The notes: a model not told the origin generated them from the letters alone. A DNA stretch of 64,000 nt from Clostridiales bacterium GWF2_38_85 (GCA_001797275.1 MGOY01000013.1:59919-123918); one strand, 5' to 3'; positions 16,571 through 25,892 are shown, counted from the stretch's first letter. A program made the numbers and translations.

Positions 16571-19063
16571 ATGGATTTAATAAAAATAACAGAATTGACA
16601 AACAAATTCGATATATCTTCACGCAGCCTACGTTATTATGAGCAGATCGGTTTGATTCAGAGCGTACGGTTGGAATTTGAAAAATATCGTTATTTTAATC
16701 TGGAAAACATAGAAAAACTCAAACAAATCATGGTGCTTCGTAAAATGCAGATTTCAATTAAGGATATTATTCGTATTTATGAAAGCCAGGACATGAGCGT
16801 CGTTGTCGAAACGTTCGTTGACCGTATCAACGCTATTAACGAAGAAGTGAATGTGCTCTCAGAGATGAAACGTATTACAAATGATTTTTTGCAGATTATG
16901 ATACAAAACGGAATCACAAAAATTTCTGCCATTCCGTTGTTGTATGAAGAAATGGACAAGCAGTTAGAAGTGTTAGAGGAGCATAATCCTGTCAGTTATA
17001 ATGAATTATCAGCTGTGTCTGAAAAACTGTTAAGATTGCCTGAAATACGAATAGTATCGTTGTCTGCACTGCGAGTGATTACATCCTACAATGAAAAAGC
17101 AGAATCGTTAGTTGACGGATTCTGGACATGGGTTCATTTGAAAGGAAAAACACCTGGAAATCCAGGCTCACATGAACAATTTGAATATCAGGACGAAAAT
17201 AATCAATCAGTTATAATGATTTCGATACCAGAAGATTATATGAACGATTCTAATTTTTACGATAAAACTTTCGAAGGGGGAATGTTCGCCGTTGCCAGTG
17301 TTTATGCTGATGAAGAAATAGAATCCTTTCACCGAGCTATGGTACATTATTTCGATGGTAACCCATTTTATGAAGTAGACTATTTACACAACGGAAAACA
17401 ACGGCATGAATCGTTGATAGAAACCATTATATCGCCGGATAGCACACGCGAGTTATTGGATGTTTTTATACCCATTAAAAGACGTATACCGGAAGCAAAG
17501 CATTTTGATAACTTAGCGTTACCAAAAATTCTTGAAAATGTGACGATTGAAGAAATCGAACGAGCGAACCCAGTGTTATGGAAGCGTGAGATTCCACTTA
17601 ATGAGCTTGTTCCCGTTTATAAAGAAGGATACGAAACGATAATTCAAGAATTTTTACCAAACGGTGATTTACATTTTAGCCCTTATGTCAGCACGCGATA
17701 CCTTTCCACGGAAATTTCCGTTCGACTGCCGTTTCGTTTCGATATCGAATTTATGATAAAAAATCGTTGTATGCGTATAAGACATGACGGAAACGATTAT
17801 ACGATAAATGACAATAATTACAGCAGAATGGCTTTCATGCAACCGGTTTTCAAGGATTGGCAGCGGATTGATGAAGCGGGACAAATAAACTTAAACGAAT
17901 TCAATCGTGTTTCATGGATAATCGGAGAAAAACATTTTGTTCTAATCATAAATGATGAAATTCGATATTGCGGTGTAGATTTTCCGTATATGATTTCGGA
18001 CTTCGGTCTATTGCAAGAACATCCCATACTTATCGGTTCAGAAGGCGATGCGTTAACCATACGGTCTGTAACTGTCTCGCAATTAAAATACACACCTAAA
18101 ACAAAAATAAAAAAGGAGAACTTCAACATGATTACGAAACAAAGCAACAATATCTTACCAAATAACCGCGTTATCTGCCGCGGAGACAGAGGCGAAAATC
18201 ATGCGTTTCCCGGTGTAGCGGCTTATGTTATGGAATGTATAGGTGATACGACAATCGGTGATTTTACAGACGATATAAACGAAAGACTCTGGTTTTTTGA
18301 AGGGATGAGCGCAGACATATTATCGCCAATATATTCATATGTAGGATATCAAGGCTGGGCAAGGTCAGACTATCTTTATTCTAAAGAATTTATCACTGAT
18401 ATTTTTAATAAATGTGGTTATGCAAGCTCGTTTATTACCCCCGATGAGTTCAATTCCAATAAAGAAATGTATTTGCAAACTGTAATGGCATATATCGATA
18501 AGGGTGTTCCTGTCATTATTCGTAAACAACCGCACGATGAATGTATGCCCATCATCGGATATGAAGATTACGGAAAAACGCTTTTATATCCAGATATTGC
18601 AAATACAAAAGAAATTCATAAAATGACGGTTGACGGTGAAATGAATTATTCGTGGGTTTTCGTCGGCGAAAAAAAGCGCGAAATAAATATCGCAGAAACT
18701 TATATGAACATGATTTATGATTTACCGGAAATATTTGAACAAAAGTCAGAAAAATATTGTTTTGGTGCGAACGCTTTTTTAGCGTGGGCGGATGAAATAG
18801 AAAGAGATAAGTCTTATGAGTGGGACGTTTACCACATAAACTTTTTGACGATGGGTGCTTGCTCAGGCAAAGTTTTTGATAAAGTGGTAGAATTAAATCC
18901 TGGTATTGCATGGATCAAGGACGTAAAAGATCGTTATGACGAATGTATGAAAATATGGAATGAAGGCGGAGAATTAATGCAAAATTTTGTAAGAAAAATG
19001 AGCCATCCGCTAGAGGAAGCGATTAAAATTATTATAGAGAAAAGGAAAGAAATAAGTAAATAA
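16571..19063 (+). CDS. Four-part MerR regulator: HTH, GyrI-like, LamG-like and C39/BtrH-like domains
   Basis: 830 residues, far longer than the usual MerR length of 120-300. Residues 1-70 are the winged HTH (DISSRSLRYYEQIGLIQS ... YRYFNLENIEKLKQI), followed by a coiled coil (~75-125). Residues ~140-305 resemble a GyrI-like effector domain ending LLDVFIPIKRR. Residues ~315-515 are a LamG/concanavalin-like beta-sandwich (YLSTEISVRLPFRFDIEFMI). Residues ~520-830 resemble BtrH/C39 (GVPVIIRKQPHDECMPIIGYEDYG-x4-YPD, then FGANAFLAWADEIE). AAAGGAGA with ATG 18128 sits at the start of that last domain, so it may also be made alone. Controlled by the 19-bp-spacer promoter upstream, probably by itself. 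Inserted between the tape measure and the small tail gene, opposite strand. Confidence 0.8.
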   Translation: MDLIKITELTNKFDISSRSLRYYEQIGLIQSVRLEFEKYRYFNLENIEKLKQIMVLRKMQISIKDIIRIYESQDMSVVVETFVDRINAINEEVNVLSEMKRITNDFLQIMIQNGITKISAIPLLYEEMDKQLEVLEEHNPVSYNELSAVSEKLLRLPEIRIVSLSALRVITSYNEKAESLVDGFWTWVHLKGKTPGNPGSHEQFEYQDENNQSVIMISIPEDYMNDSNFYDKTFEGGMFAVASVYADEEIESFHRAMVHYFDGNPFYEVDYLHNGKQRHESLIETIISPDSTRELLDVFIPIKRRIPEAKHFDNLALPKILENVTIEEIERANPVLWKREIPLNELVPVYKEGYETIIQEFLPNGDLHFSPYVSTRYLSTEISVRLPFRFDIEFMIKNRCMRIRHDGNDYTINDNNYSRMAFMQPVFKDWQRIDEAGQINLNEFNRVSWIIGEKHFVLIINDEIRYCGVDFPYMISDFGLLQEHPILIGSEGDALTIRSVTVSQLKYTPKTKIKKENFNMITKQSNNILPNNRVICRGDRGENHAFPGVAAYVMECIGDTTIGDFTDDINERLWFFEGMSADILSPIYSYVGYQGWARSDYLYSKEFITDIFNKCGYASSFITPDEFNSNKEMYLQTVMAYIDKGVPVIIRKQPHDECMPIIGYEDYGKTLLYPDIANTKEIHKMTVDGEMNYSWVFVGEKKREINIAETYMNMIYDLPEIFEQKSEKYCFGANAFLAWADEIERDKSYEWDVYHINFLTMGACSGKVFDKVVELNPGIAWIKDVKDRYDECMKIWNEGGELMQNFVRKMSHPLEEAIKIIIEKRKEISK

Positions 19064-19091
19064 TGTTTTAATGGATTGCTAAAAATTTAGT

Positions 19092-19123
19092 CGCCGAGCA
19101 TGGAATAAAATCCTTGCTCGGCG
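19092..19123 (+). terminator. Terminator of the MerR fusion gene
   Basis: CGCCGAGCA (19092-19100) and TGCTCGGCG (19115-19123) form a 9-bp GC-rich stem, followed by TTTAAT. Further nested weak hairpins lie at 19197-19247 between this and the tape-measure stop. Confidence 0.7.
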
Positions 19124-19285
19124 TTTAATATTATAGATTTCCACGTTCAGATACAACCGCTTATTATGTTCCAGGGGCTGCGAAGTAGACGCATAGTTCT
19201 CTCAGATTGGTGGTTTTACGGTTATATAAAAAACCGTTAGTGAGAACAAAGAAAAGTCAAAAAAGATTGACTTACAAAATTAATA

Positions 19286-21559
19286 CTACACCCTTACCTC
19301 CTGACGCAGTTCACCGATCACAATATCCACCACATGAGCGAGCATCCCGCTGTCGTTGATTCCTTCAACACGAATCGTCCCGGTATGGTTTACAGTATAA
19401 CCACCACTTTTTGAACCACCGCTTACGCTTCCGGTGATATTCCCATTGATATCAAAATCTGTGGGGATAGAGTTCTGCATATCTTTCTCAATACCGTTCA
19501 TAGCATCAGAAAAACCGACTCCGATACCTTTACCCATATTGTCACCGATACCGGCAAACACCTTTGAAGGGGAATTAATACCGAGAAAGTTTTTAACCCC
19601 ATCGACTATACCGCTGAAGAAACCACTTACTTGCTCCCATAACCATGCACCCATGCCTTTAATTCCTTCCCACAATCCTTTTACGATGTTGACACCAATT
19701 TCGCCAACGGAAAGAACCGCTTTACTCAAACCGCCTATTATGGCGATTATAATCTCAGGTAGTTTTGCTACCAACTGCGGAATCGCTTGTATCAGTCCCA
19801 TGGCAAGCTGAATCGTTAACTGAATACCCATTTCAATAATCATCGGAAGGTTGTTTGTAATGAAGTCGACGATACCAATGATGATTTCCGGTAGTTTTTC
19901 AATCAACTGAGGCAATGCGTTTAATAATCCGGTAGCCAATCCCTGTATGAGTTGAAACGCTGCATCGAGAATTTTATCCATGTTAGCAAGAAGGGTTTCT
20001 ACTATTAATATAATAGCATTTATGATGGAGGGTATGAGTTCAGGCAGAGCATCGGCTATTCCGAGTGCGAGAGTGACCACCATTTGAATAGCGGCTTCAA
20101 TGAGTGCCGGAAGGTTATCGATAATACCTTGAACCAGTGCTAAAATCAACTGTAAAGCACCTTCGGTTAATTGTGGCAAGGCTTTAATTAATCCTTGTAA
20201 CAGAGTCATAATGATAGAAATTGCACTGTCAATAATAAGCGGAAGATTGTCCAATATAGCTCCGCCAATGGAGCTAATAATATCCATACCAAGTTCAATC
20301 ATCTTCGGTAGGTTTTCCATAATGATGTTGACAATACTTCCAACCGTACTACTGATGACTTCGGTTATCTTACCCCAGTCACCGTTTGCTTCACTCAATC
20401 CTTTTGTAAAATTACCGAGTAACGAAACACCGTCAATTCCCAACGATTGAAGCTCCGGTAACAATACTGTGCCGAGCATATTCTTTGCCGCACCCGCGCC
20501 TGATTTCAACCTCTGTACCGTATCATCAAAATCACCGAGAGCATTCAGCGAATCATCGCTCATGACTGCGCCCATGTTCTTTGCTTCTTCGGTAAGAGCC
20601 GCCATTCCTTCTGAACCTTGTGCAATCAATGGATTCAACTCTTGTGCGGACTTACCGAAAATCTGCATAGCAAGTGCATCACGTTCGGTTTCGTTAGCAA
20701 TATTACCGAGAGCGTCTATTGTCTCCCAATAAACGGTTTCGCTGTCTCGTAAGTTCCCATTTGAATCAGCAACAGAAATGCCCAGTGCATCGTAGGCTTC
20801 CGTAAATTTCGCAGAACCGTCTCGAGCGCTGGACATTGATTTTATTTGTTTTGCCATCGAACCTGTAAGCGTTTCCATCGAAACATCAACAAGTTCAGCT
20901 GCGTACTTGTAAGCCTGTAAACTCTCGGTTGACATACCAGTAACGGTCGCTTGTGTCAATATCTCATCAGCATATGCGGAAGCGCTGACTGTCATATCAG
21001 TAAGTGACTTCGCCGCGCTGATAGCCGCTGTTCCAATAGCAGCAACCGCAATTCCTAAAGTTGCACCTACACCTTTTAGTACACTACCTAGTTTATCAAA
21101 GCGATTTCCTGCATCATCCGCTTGATCGGCTGTTTTCTTAACTTCATCGCCAAACTGATCCGCTTGTTTTTCTGCGGAGTTGAATTCGTTTCCGGCGGTA
21201 TCCAACGCTTTATTATTCTGCTCTACTTCACGTTCCAAGCCATTCAACTCTGCTTTTGCGTTGTTCAGCTGGATCGCCCAAGCCTGTGTGCGTTTATCGT
21301 TCTCACCGAAGGAGGTTGTGGCATTTGACAGAGCTTTCTCGAGAGCAAAAATTTTTTCTTTCTGTGTATCGAGTTCTTTATTTAATACTTGATTACGAGC
21401 TGTGATTGCTTGAATCGAATTATCCTGTTTATCAAACTGGGAGGATACAAGATTCATCTCCGAGCCGAGGACTTTGAAGGATTGGTTGATATCACGTAAA
21501 GCGTTTCGAAATTCTTTCTCGCCCTCGACACCGATTTTCAATCCGAATGAATCTGGCAA
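19286..21559 (-). CDS. Tape measure protein
   Basis: 757 residues. The start codon is TTG at 21559, preceded by AAGGAGG. Residues 1-130 are coiled coil (QAITARNQVLNKELDTQKEKIFALEKALS). Residues ~130-190 and 200-350 carry an Ala/Gly-rich segment with ASAYADEILTQATVTGMSTESLQAYKYAAELV, typical of tape measures. Residues ~400-650 are a run of hydrophobic near-repeats of ~35-40 residues (LPLIIDSAISIIMTLLQGLIKALPQL and variants). The C-terminus has GINSPSKVFAGIGDNMGKGIGVGF, a common motif of Gram-positive phage tape measures. The protein sets tail length and is ejected with DNA. It is directly preceded by a cargo terminator (21588-21615), which should dampen transcription into it. Confidence 0.92.
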   Translation of the reverse strand: MPDSFGLKIGVEGEKEFRNALRDINQSFKVLGSEMNLVSSQFDKQDNSIQAITARNQVLNKELDTQKEKIFALEKALSNATTSFGENDKRTQAWAIQLNNAKAELNGLEREVEQNNKALDTAGNEFNSAEKQADQFGDEVKKTADQADDAGNRFDKLGSVLKGVGATLGIAVAAIGTAAISAAKSLTDMTVSASAYADEILTQATVTGMSTESLQAYKYAAELVDVSMETLTGSMAKQIKSMSSARDGSAKFTEAYDALGISVADSNGNLRDSETVYWETIDALGNIANETERDALAMQIFGKSAQELNPLIAQGSEGMAALTEEAKNMGAVMSDDSLNALGDFDDTVQRLKSGAGAAKNMLGTVLLPELQSLGIDGVSLLGNFTKGLSEANGDWGKITEVISSTVGSIVNIIMENLPKMIELGMDIISSIGGAILDNLPLIIDSAISIIMTLLQGLIKALPQLTEGALQLILALVQGIIDNLPALIEAAIQMVVTLALGIADALPELIPSIINAIILIVETLLANMDKILDAAFQLIQGLATGLLNALPQLIEKLPEIIIGIVDFITNNLPMIIEMGIQLTIQLAMGLIQAIPQLVAKLPEIIIAIIGGLSKAVLSVGEIGVNIVKGLWEGIKGMGAWLWEQVSGFFSGIVDGVKNFLGINSPSKVFAGIGDNMGKGIGVGFSDAMNGIEKDMQNSIPTDFDINGNITGSVSGGSKSGGYTVNHTGTIRVEGINDSGMLAHVVDIVIGELRQEVRV

Positions 21560-21587
21560 TGTGCCTCACCTCCTTGTTTTGAGTATA

Positions 21588-21615
21588 GAAAAAGGAGCAA
21601 CGCAATGGTTACTCC
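21588..21615 (-). terminator. Intrinsic terminator between cargo and tape measure
   Basis: On the minus strand, GGAGTAAC and GTTGCTCC (21615-21608 and 21601-21594) form an 8-bp stem followed by TTTTTC. It lies about 15 bases before the tape-measure ribosome site. Confidence 0.75.
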
Positions 21616-21669
21616 AAGACAAGTATTGTATTATATATATTTGGCTGTTAAATCAACTTCTAATTATGC

Positions 21670-22209
21670 TTATTTTATACTACTTGCCGTCATTTCGGTA
21701 ATTATTTCTTTACCTATCAGCGCGAGTTCTTTGGCATATTCAAGCGTTTTACCATCGGGGTCATTTAACTTAATCGGTCTACAGGAGCACACTTTACCGG
21801 TAAACATTTTTCCTAAAATGATTCTGTTTTCAACAGGGTGACACTTACCTTCTACTACACAACACTTTGATGTAGTGTTTATATTGCTTAAGACAAAATC
21901 TTTCATTTCAACGGATAAGTATTTTTCGCATTTTTCAAACCATTCATTGCGGGGAAACAAATTGAAATACCTTATTGACCATGAGTTTCCACGGTCATAA
22001 CCATCAATCTTTCCAAGTACAAAACTACCAATCATTTTATTTTTATATTGAATCGCCCAAGAACCATTTACTTTCCTTCCTGTTTTTACTTTTCCGAAAT
22101 TATTTTTGTTTAAAAAGTCGAAAAAATCTAAAAATGTTTTCAATTTATCCTCGTCAAGACAATTTACCGCATATTCTGCAATGATTTGATTTGACATTTT
22201 TTCTCCCAT
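21670..22209 (-). CDS. Cys-rich cargo protein downstream of a GNAT gene
   Basis: 179 residues, function unknown. GGAGG lies seven bases before the ATG. The N-terminal half is a compact alpha/beta segment (KTFLDFFDFLNKNNFGKVKTGRKVNGSWAIQY-KNKMIGSFVLGK). The C-terminal half holds a Cys cluster, FEKCEKYL, SKCCVVEGKC, KVCSCRP, then a helix (LEYAKELALIGKEI), in the same order as the other cargo partner proteins. This could be a metal site. It follows the GNAT gene by about 75 bases and ends before the terminator at 21588-21615. AT-rich relative to phage genes. Confidence 0.7.
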   Translation of the reverse strand: MGEKMSNQIIAEYAVNCLDEDKLKTFLDFFDFLNKNNFGKVKTGRKVNGSWAIQYKNKMIGSFVLGKIDGYDRGNSWSIRYFNLFPRNEWFEKCEKYLSVEMKDFVLSNINTTSKCCVVEGKCHPVENRIILGKMFTGKVCSCRPIKLNDPDGKTLEYAKELALIGKEIITEMTASSIK

Positions 22210-22285
22210 TTTTTTACCTCCGCTAAATTAAACTATATTTTCGCCCACATAGCGGGGCGAACGCCCATTACTTGTGTTATCAATA

Positions 22286-22825
22286 TTATTTTAGACTATA
22301 TGTATATAATGATTCAATAAAATTAATAGGATTTCCTTGTTTATCTTGTCTATGAGATTGAGCGTGTTCATTGACCTTTTTAAAATTGAGTTTTTCAAGC
22401 AATCGGACGGACGGTATGTTATTATTAGCAGTTCCTGCAAGGACACATTTGGCTCCCATGTTATGAAAAGCGTAGTCGATAAAACCACGAACCGCTTCTG
22501 TCCCATATCCGTTGTTTTGATAAGCGGAATGTATTGCATAGCCTATTCCTAAACCATTGTCGCCGTCCATATGAAAAATATAGCCGATAAATGTATTGTC
22601 TGATGGCAAGCAAATTGCTAAATGATGATTGTGTTGGGGCATCCATTCTGCCATTTTTAATATGCTGTCATCGTCCGTTGGCCATCGCGAGTCATATACG
22701 GCATATGGAGACGATTCTTTGGCAATAAAAAAATCTTTTAATTCTTTTACAAATTTGTACGATTTCCAATCATCAGAAACAAAGTTTCTGATAATAAGTC
22801 TTTCAGTTTTTAATTCAATTTTCAT
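22286..22825 (-). CDS. GNAT N-acetyltransferase (RimJ/RimL type)
   Basis: 179 residues from the ATG with AGGAGG seven to eight bases upstream. It begins LKTERLIIRNF, the strand typical of RimJ/RimL-like GNAT proteins, and has the acetyl-CoA pyrophosphate loop region IGYAIHSAYQNNGYGTEAVRGFIDYAF (Q/R-x2-G-x-G/A pattern) and the terminal NIPSVRLLEKLNFKKV. It transfers acetyl from acetyl-CoA to an amine; candidates are a ribosomal-protein N-terminus or a small toxic molecule. Located in the cargo block between tail chaperone and tape measure. Confidence 0.85.
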   Translation of the reverse strand: MKIELKTERLIIRNFVSDDWKSYKFVKELKDFFIAKESSPYAVYDSRWPTDDDSILKMAEWMPQHNHHLAICLPSDNTFIGYIFHMDGDNGLGIGYAIHSAYQNNGYGTEAVRGFIDYAFHNMGAKCVLAGTANNNIPSVRLLEKLNFKKVNEHAQSHRQDKQGNPINFIESLYTYSLK

Positions 22826-22928
22826 AATTAACCTCCTCACAAAATATAAATATTAGATTTAGTTTATGATGTACATCATAAACTAAATGCGAAGATAGGC
22901 ATGTTCATTAAACTACTTATTTTGCTTA

Positions 22929-24089
22929 TTATATTCGTGTATTCATATTGCATTTTGCTTTTATATCAATACATTTTATTGCCAAGTCTACATCGTCCTC
23001 GTTTTCAATTGAAAATCTGTTCTCGGTATTTTTATAAACTCTGTTATACTTCTTCCCTCGATAAACAATCTTGCCGATTTTGTTTTTACACAAATCACAA
23101 CTACAGCTTGTATCATGTAGAAACTGCATTACGACTTTTTCGCCGAATGAATCAATGTCTGAAATCATTGTGTCCATTTCCTTGTTTGTAAGTGCTCCGT
23201 AAAATCCAAATTTGTTTTCATTATGTCCAACACCGATCTGTCCTATCATCCGATGATCTGAATCAACTCCAAATGTCACTGAGCAGTTTATATATCCATA
23301 AATACCATTATCTGGTAAGCAGTCAGGATAATTCCCCTGTACAAAATCATAAATCTTTTTAAAATATCTTTTTAAATCTTCATTATATCCTGCAAGCTCT
23401 TCCATAATGTCAAATTTTAAACGCTCACCACAAATAAATACACGCATATCAATACGGTGGTATGGTTCGACACAGTGTTTTATGGGATTAAATTGAGTCT
23501 TTTGCGTGTAACCTCCGGCTCGATCTACTTCCCAATACCATCTTTTTTGGGCGCACTTTTTTACAAATATGTAAATGCCAAGAGCTATTAAATTGTTGTC
23601 AAAATGTAATATTCCATTATCACAAGACTTATAATCTTTTACTTCCTTATTGCCTTTTAAATACTCTATCCAACAATCATTCTCTGATATATTTGTAAAC
23701 GATTCAGAATAATTCTTGGGTATGGTTTGCACATTTGTTATCAACGGCTTTTTAAATGCAATACAATATTCATTAGCGTCTTGACATAGTTCACCATAAA
23801 ATCCAAGAGCCCATAAAAGGTCAATTTTAGAAAATGTTTTACTTATAAGTACTATCTTATCTTCATCTCGTTCTGGTATAAAAAGCATTTCTCCAGCTAT
23901 TGATTTCAAAAATATATGAGCGATTTTCAACGCTTCATATACATCTTTTGAATCATAACCAATGCAAATGTCATCACTTTTTAATATGTTCGGTGTGATT
24001 TCGTTTGGAAAGTCAATAAGAAGTGCATTATACCGTTTTGTAAACCATGATAAGTCTTTAGTAATTCCTTTTTTTAATAAATTAAACAT
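22929..24089 (-). CDS. Cys-containing cargo protein, partner of the MerR/GyrI gene
   Basis: 386 residues, no family recognised. AAGGG lies six bases before the ATG, and the gene follows the MerR regulator by 18 bases. The protein is mixed alpha/beta (IGYDSKDVYEALKIAHIFLKSI; KIDLLWALGFYGELC). Its C-terminus carries a smaller Cys cluster, TSCSCDLCKNKIGKIVYRGKKYNRVYKN, ending in a helix (DVDLAIKCIDIK), which parallels the C-terminal clusters of other cargo partners. The repeated association of one such protein with each sensor-regulator suggests a shared theme, perhaps detection or detoxification of a small molecule. Function is not known. Confidence 0.7.
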   Translation of the reverse strand: MFNLLKKGITKDLSWFTKRYNALLIDFPNEITPNILKSDDICIGYDSKDVYEALKIAHIFLKSIAGEMLFIPERDEDKIVLISKTFSKIDLLWALGFYGELCQDANEYCIAFKKPLITNVQTIPKNYSESFTNISENDCWIEYLKGNKEVKDYKSCDNGILHFDNNLIALGIYIFVKKCAQKRWYWEVDRAGGYTQKTQFNPIKHCVEPYHRIDMRVFICGERLKFDIMEELAGYNEDLKRYFKKIYDFVQGNYPDCLPDNGIYGYINCSVTFGVDSDHRMIGQIGVGHNENKFGFYGALTNKEMDTMISDIDSFGEKVVMQFLHDTSCSCDLCKNKIGKIVYRGKKYNRVYKNTENRFSIENEDDVDLAIKCIDIKAKCNMNTRI

Positions 24090-24107
24090 ATAAACCCTTC
24101 TTATATT

Positions 24108-25109
24108 CTAATTCTTATTCTTAATTGGAAACAGTAAATCAAGCTGATGACTTCCAGGATCATTTTTTAAAAACCTATTATAAAAATTCAATGTTTCTTC
24201 AAAAGCCCATTCTTGATTCTCCATACAAGGTGTACACCTTTTTGTACCCCAATCACTCTCATAGATTTTGTTTTCACTAACCCACTTACCTAATAAGCCC
24301 CAATGTTCAAATTCAAAATGATGTATGCAGTGAGCAGCATATAAACCACCATTAAATTTTATTTTGCGTATAGGTGCAATCACTTCCATGTCGTCCGGAA
24401 TGGTAACCCATACTTCATACCCAACGGAAGGTGACCCAAAATTCGATGTTTGAATGGGATTGTTAAATCCGAAAAATCGAAGATCCGGCTTTCTATCAAT
24501 CAACTCGTTTTTTCTGATAAATTCTTCTAACATCATGTGAGAATGCATTTCGCAATCTTGTCCGATATAATGCACCGATGCTATTGTCGAAGGAGGAAGG
24601 TATATGATTCGAATGTCATTTTCCTCTAATTTGTTCAGCTTTTCATTTGCGTTATTCAAATCTTCCATCGACTTTTCTTCTTTGAATGCAATCTTTGTGA
24701 CAGTCAAAGAATCCACAACATCCAATATAGTTATATCATCAATCAGACTCAGCTTAATATCAAGCTGTGTATTTTCGTTTAAACGGTTTATAAATGTGTT
24801 CAAAATCGCTCTGATGGTAGAAAGCGCTGTGATTTCATCGTCTATCTCATTAAGATTTAGGCGTAATGTTTCAATGATTTCCGATGAGTTTTCACTTTCG
24901 AGGATTGTGATAATTTGTTTAAGTGGAATGCGTAGCTTCCGCAGCACAACAATTTGTTGTAAACGCAGGATAGCTGCATCATCGTAGGTTCGATATGCAT
25001 AATCATCTTTTTTAGAGCTTTTTAATAATCCTATTTGTTCGTAATACCGTAGTGTGCGAGTTGAAATGTTAAAGTTTTTTGATATCTCTGTTATTGTTGT
25101 TAAATTCAT
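24108..25109 (-). CDS. MerR-family regulator with GyrI-like effector domain
   Basis: 333 residues from the ATG at 25109 (GGAAAGGTGG upstream); the longer frame to 25175 crosses the promoter and is rejected. Residues 1-70: winged HTH (ITEISKNFNISTRTLRYYEQIGLL ... YAYRTYDDAAILRLQQI). Residues 75-125: coiled-coil dimerisation helix. Residues ~165-330: GyrI-like ligand-binding domain (IRIIYLPPSTIASVHYIGQ, YEVWVTIPDDME, FNGGLYAAHCI, HQLDLLFPIKNK). Its HTH is close to that of the MerR fusion at 16571. It presumably activates its own promoter, which has the 19-base spacer, and controls the Cys-containing partner downstream. Confidence 0.88.
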   Translation of the reverse strand: MNLTTITEISKNFNISTRTLRYYEQIGLLKSSKKDDYAYRTYDDAAILRLQQIVVLRKLRIPLKQIITILESENSSEIIETLRLNLNEIDDEITALSTIRAILNTFINRLNENTQLDIKLSLIDDITILDVVDSLTVTKIAFKEEKSMEDLNNANEKLNKLEENDIRIIYLPPSTIASVHYIGQDCEMHSHMMLEEFIRKNELIDRKPDLRFFGFNNPIQTSNFGSPSVGYEVWVTIPDDMEVIAPIRKIKFNGGLYAAHCIHHFEFEHWGLLGKWVSENKIYESDWGTKRCTPCMENQEWAFEETLNFYNRFLKNDPGSHQLDLLFPIKNKN

Positions 25110-25131
25110 TTCAATACCACCTTTCGGTATC

Positions 25132-25162
25132 AGTATAAAGTGCGACACGACGTCAAAGTCAA
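25132..25162 (-). promoter_or_regulatory. MerR-type promoter with 19-bp spacer
   Basis: On the minus strand, TTGACT (25162-25157) and TATACT (25137-25132) are 19 bases apart. The sequence shares TTGACTTTGACGT with the promoter at 16510-16540 and has a GAC-N5-GTC dyad in the spacer. Confidence 0.85.
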
Positions 25163-25308
25163 GTATTTTATTCAAAAGATTGGTATAAATATATTTTACT
25201 ATTATATCAGAGTATATAAATAATTAGTGAATCGTATCGTCTTTCATATTTCATTGATTATTAATAAGGTATCATAATAATTTAGAAGTGTCAAGAAAAT
25301 ATAATTTA

Positions 25309-25500
25309 TTAAATACCTCCAGGTAACACTTCATCAATATACCACTCGCGTTTAGGCTTTTCTATCCCAAGGAATTGTTTATGACAAGTCCATAAGTCAA
25401 GTAGTTGTCCGATTGGCATCAGCCATACATCATTTTCGTTTCGGTTCAATTGCACAGTACCGTAATAGAGTAGTCGGGTAAAGAGCTCATCATCGCTCAT
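25309..25500 (-). CDS. Tail assembly chaperone, frameshift-extension part (gpT-like)
   Basis: 63 residues, in the -1 frame relative to the gene before it, with its ATG overlapping that gene's TAA (TAATG). A perfect slippery heptamer (A_AAA_AAC at 25521-25515) just upstream in the preceding gene would join both frames into one product, as in the lambda gpG/gpGT arrangement of siphoviruses. The motif PIGQLLDLWTCHKQFLG is seen in such C-terminal parts. It lies before the tape measure gene, where this chaperone is expected. It may also be translated alone. Confidence 0.8.
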   Translation of the reverse strand: MSDDELFTRLLYYGTVQLNRNENDVWLMPIGQLLDLWTCHKQFLGIEKPKREWYIDEVLPGGI

Positions 25501-25892
25501 TACCCGACTACTGCGTTTTTTTGCTCATCTGAACTTTCACTTTCAACATTCCGTTTTGTTCCCTTGAACATCGATTCTGTAATAGCGGATTTATATGAAG
25601 CCAAGTCAAGCGGTGAGGTAAGCAGTTCAACGATATCCTCGGTTAAAAGTTCCTTTTTTTCTTTGTTCTGCAGATTTTGAATGAGAATGCTTTGATTGGC
25701 GAGTAAGGTTATCAACCAAATAATCTCGTCCAGAGCCAACTCGAAATTCTCAGATTTCATAAGTTTGTCACCGAGGTTCTGAAGCCCTCCGTAGCGTTTT
25801 GCTATCTCTTTGGTTGCCTTCGTGGTGAGGATAAGACTGTACTCCTCACTACCGATAACAATATTTGCACTTCTGCTGTCGTCTATCATCAT
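25500..25892 (-). CDS. Tail assembly chaperone (gpG-like)
   Basis: 130 residues starting at the ATG that overlaps the stop of the major tail gene. Pattern: a beta-strand start (NIVIGSEEYSLILTTKATKEIAKRYGGLQNL) followed by helices, as in the phage tail-assembly-chaperone family. It chaperones the tape measure during tail polymerisation. Near the end the slippery A_AAA_AAC lies in the right phase; a -1 shift there avoids the TAA and continues into the 63-residue frame. The ratio of the two products is critical in related phages. Confidence 0.85.
   Translation of the reverse strand: MMIDDSRSANIVIGSEEYSLILTTKATKEIAKRYGGLQNLGDKLMKSENFELALDEIIWLITLLANQSILIQNLQNKEKKELLTEDIVELLTSPLDLASYKSAITESMFKGTKRNVESESSDEQKNAVVG
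25515..25521 (-). promoter_or_regulatory. Programmed -1 frameshift slippery site
   Basis: A_AAA_AAC in the zero-frame phase CAA-AAA-AAC within the tail-chaperone gene. After slippage, translation reads through CGC-AGT-AGT-CGG-GTA-ATG into the downstream frame without a stop. Confidence 0.8.

Noticed and set aside
20000..20700. Tandem repeat array or CRISPR-like repeats in the tape measure
   Set aside because: The repeats are hydrophobic protein near-repeats within one open frame; no regular DNA repeat-spacer pattern.
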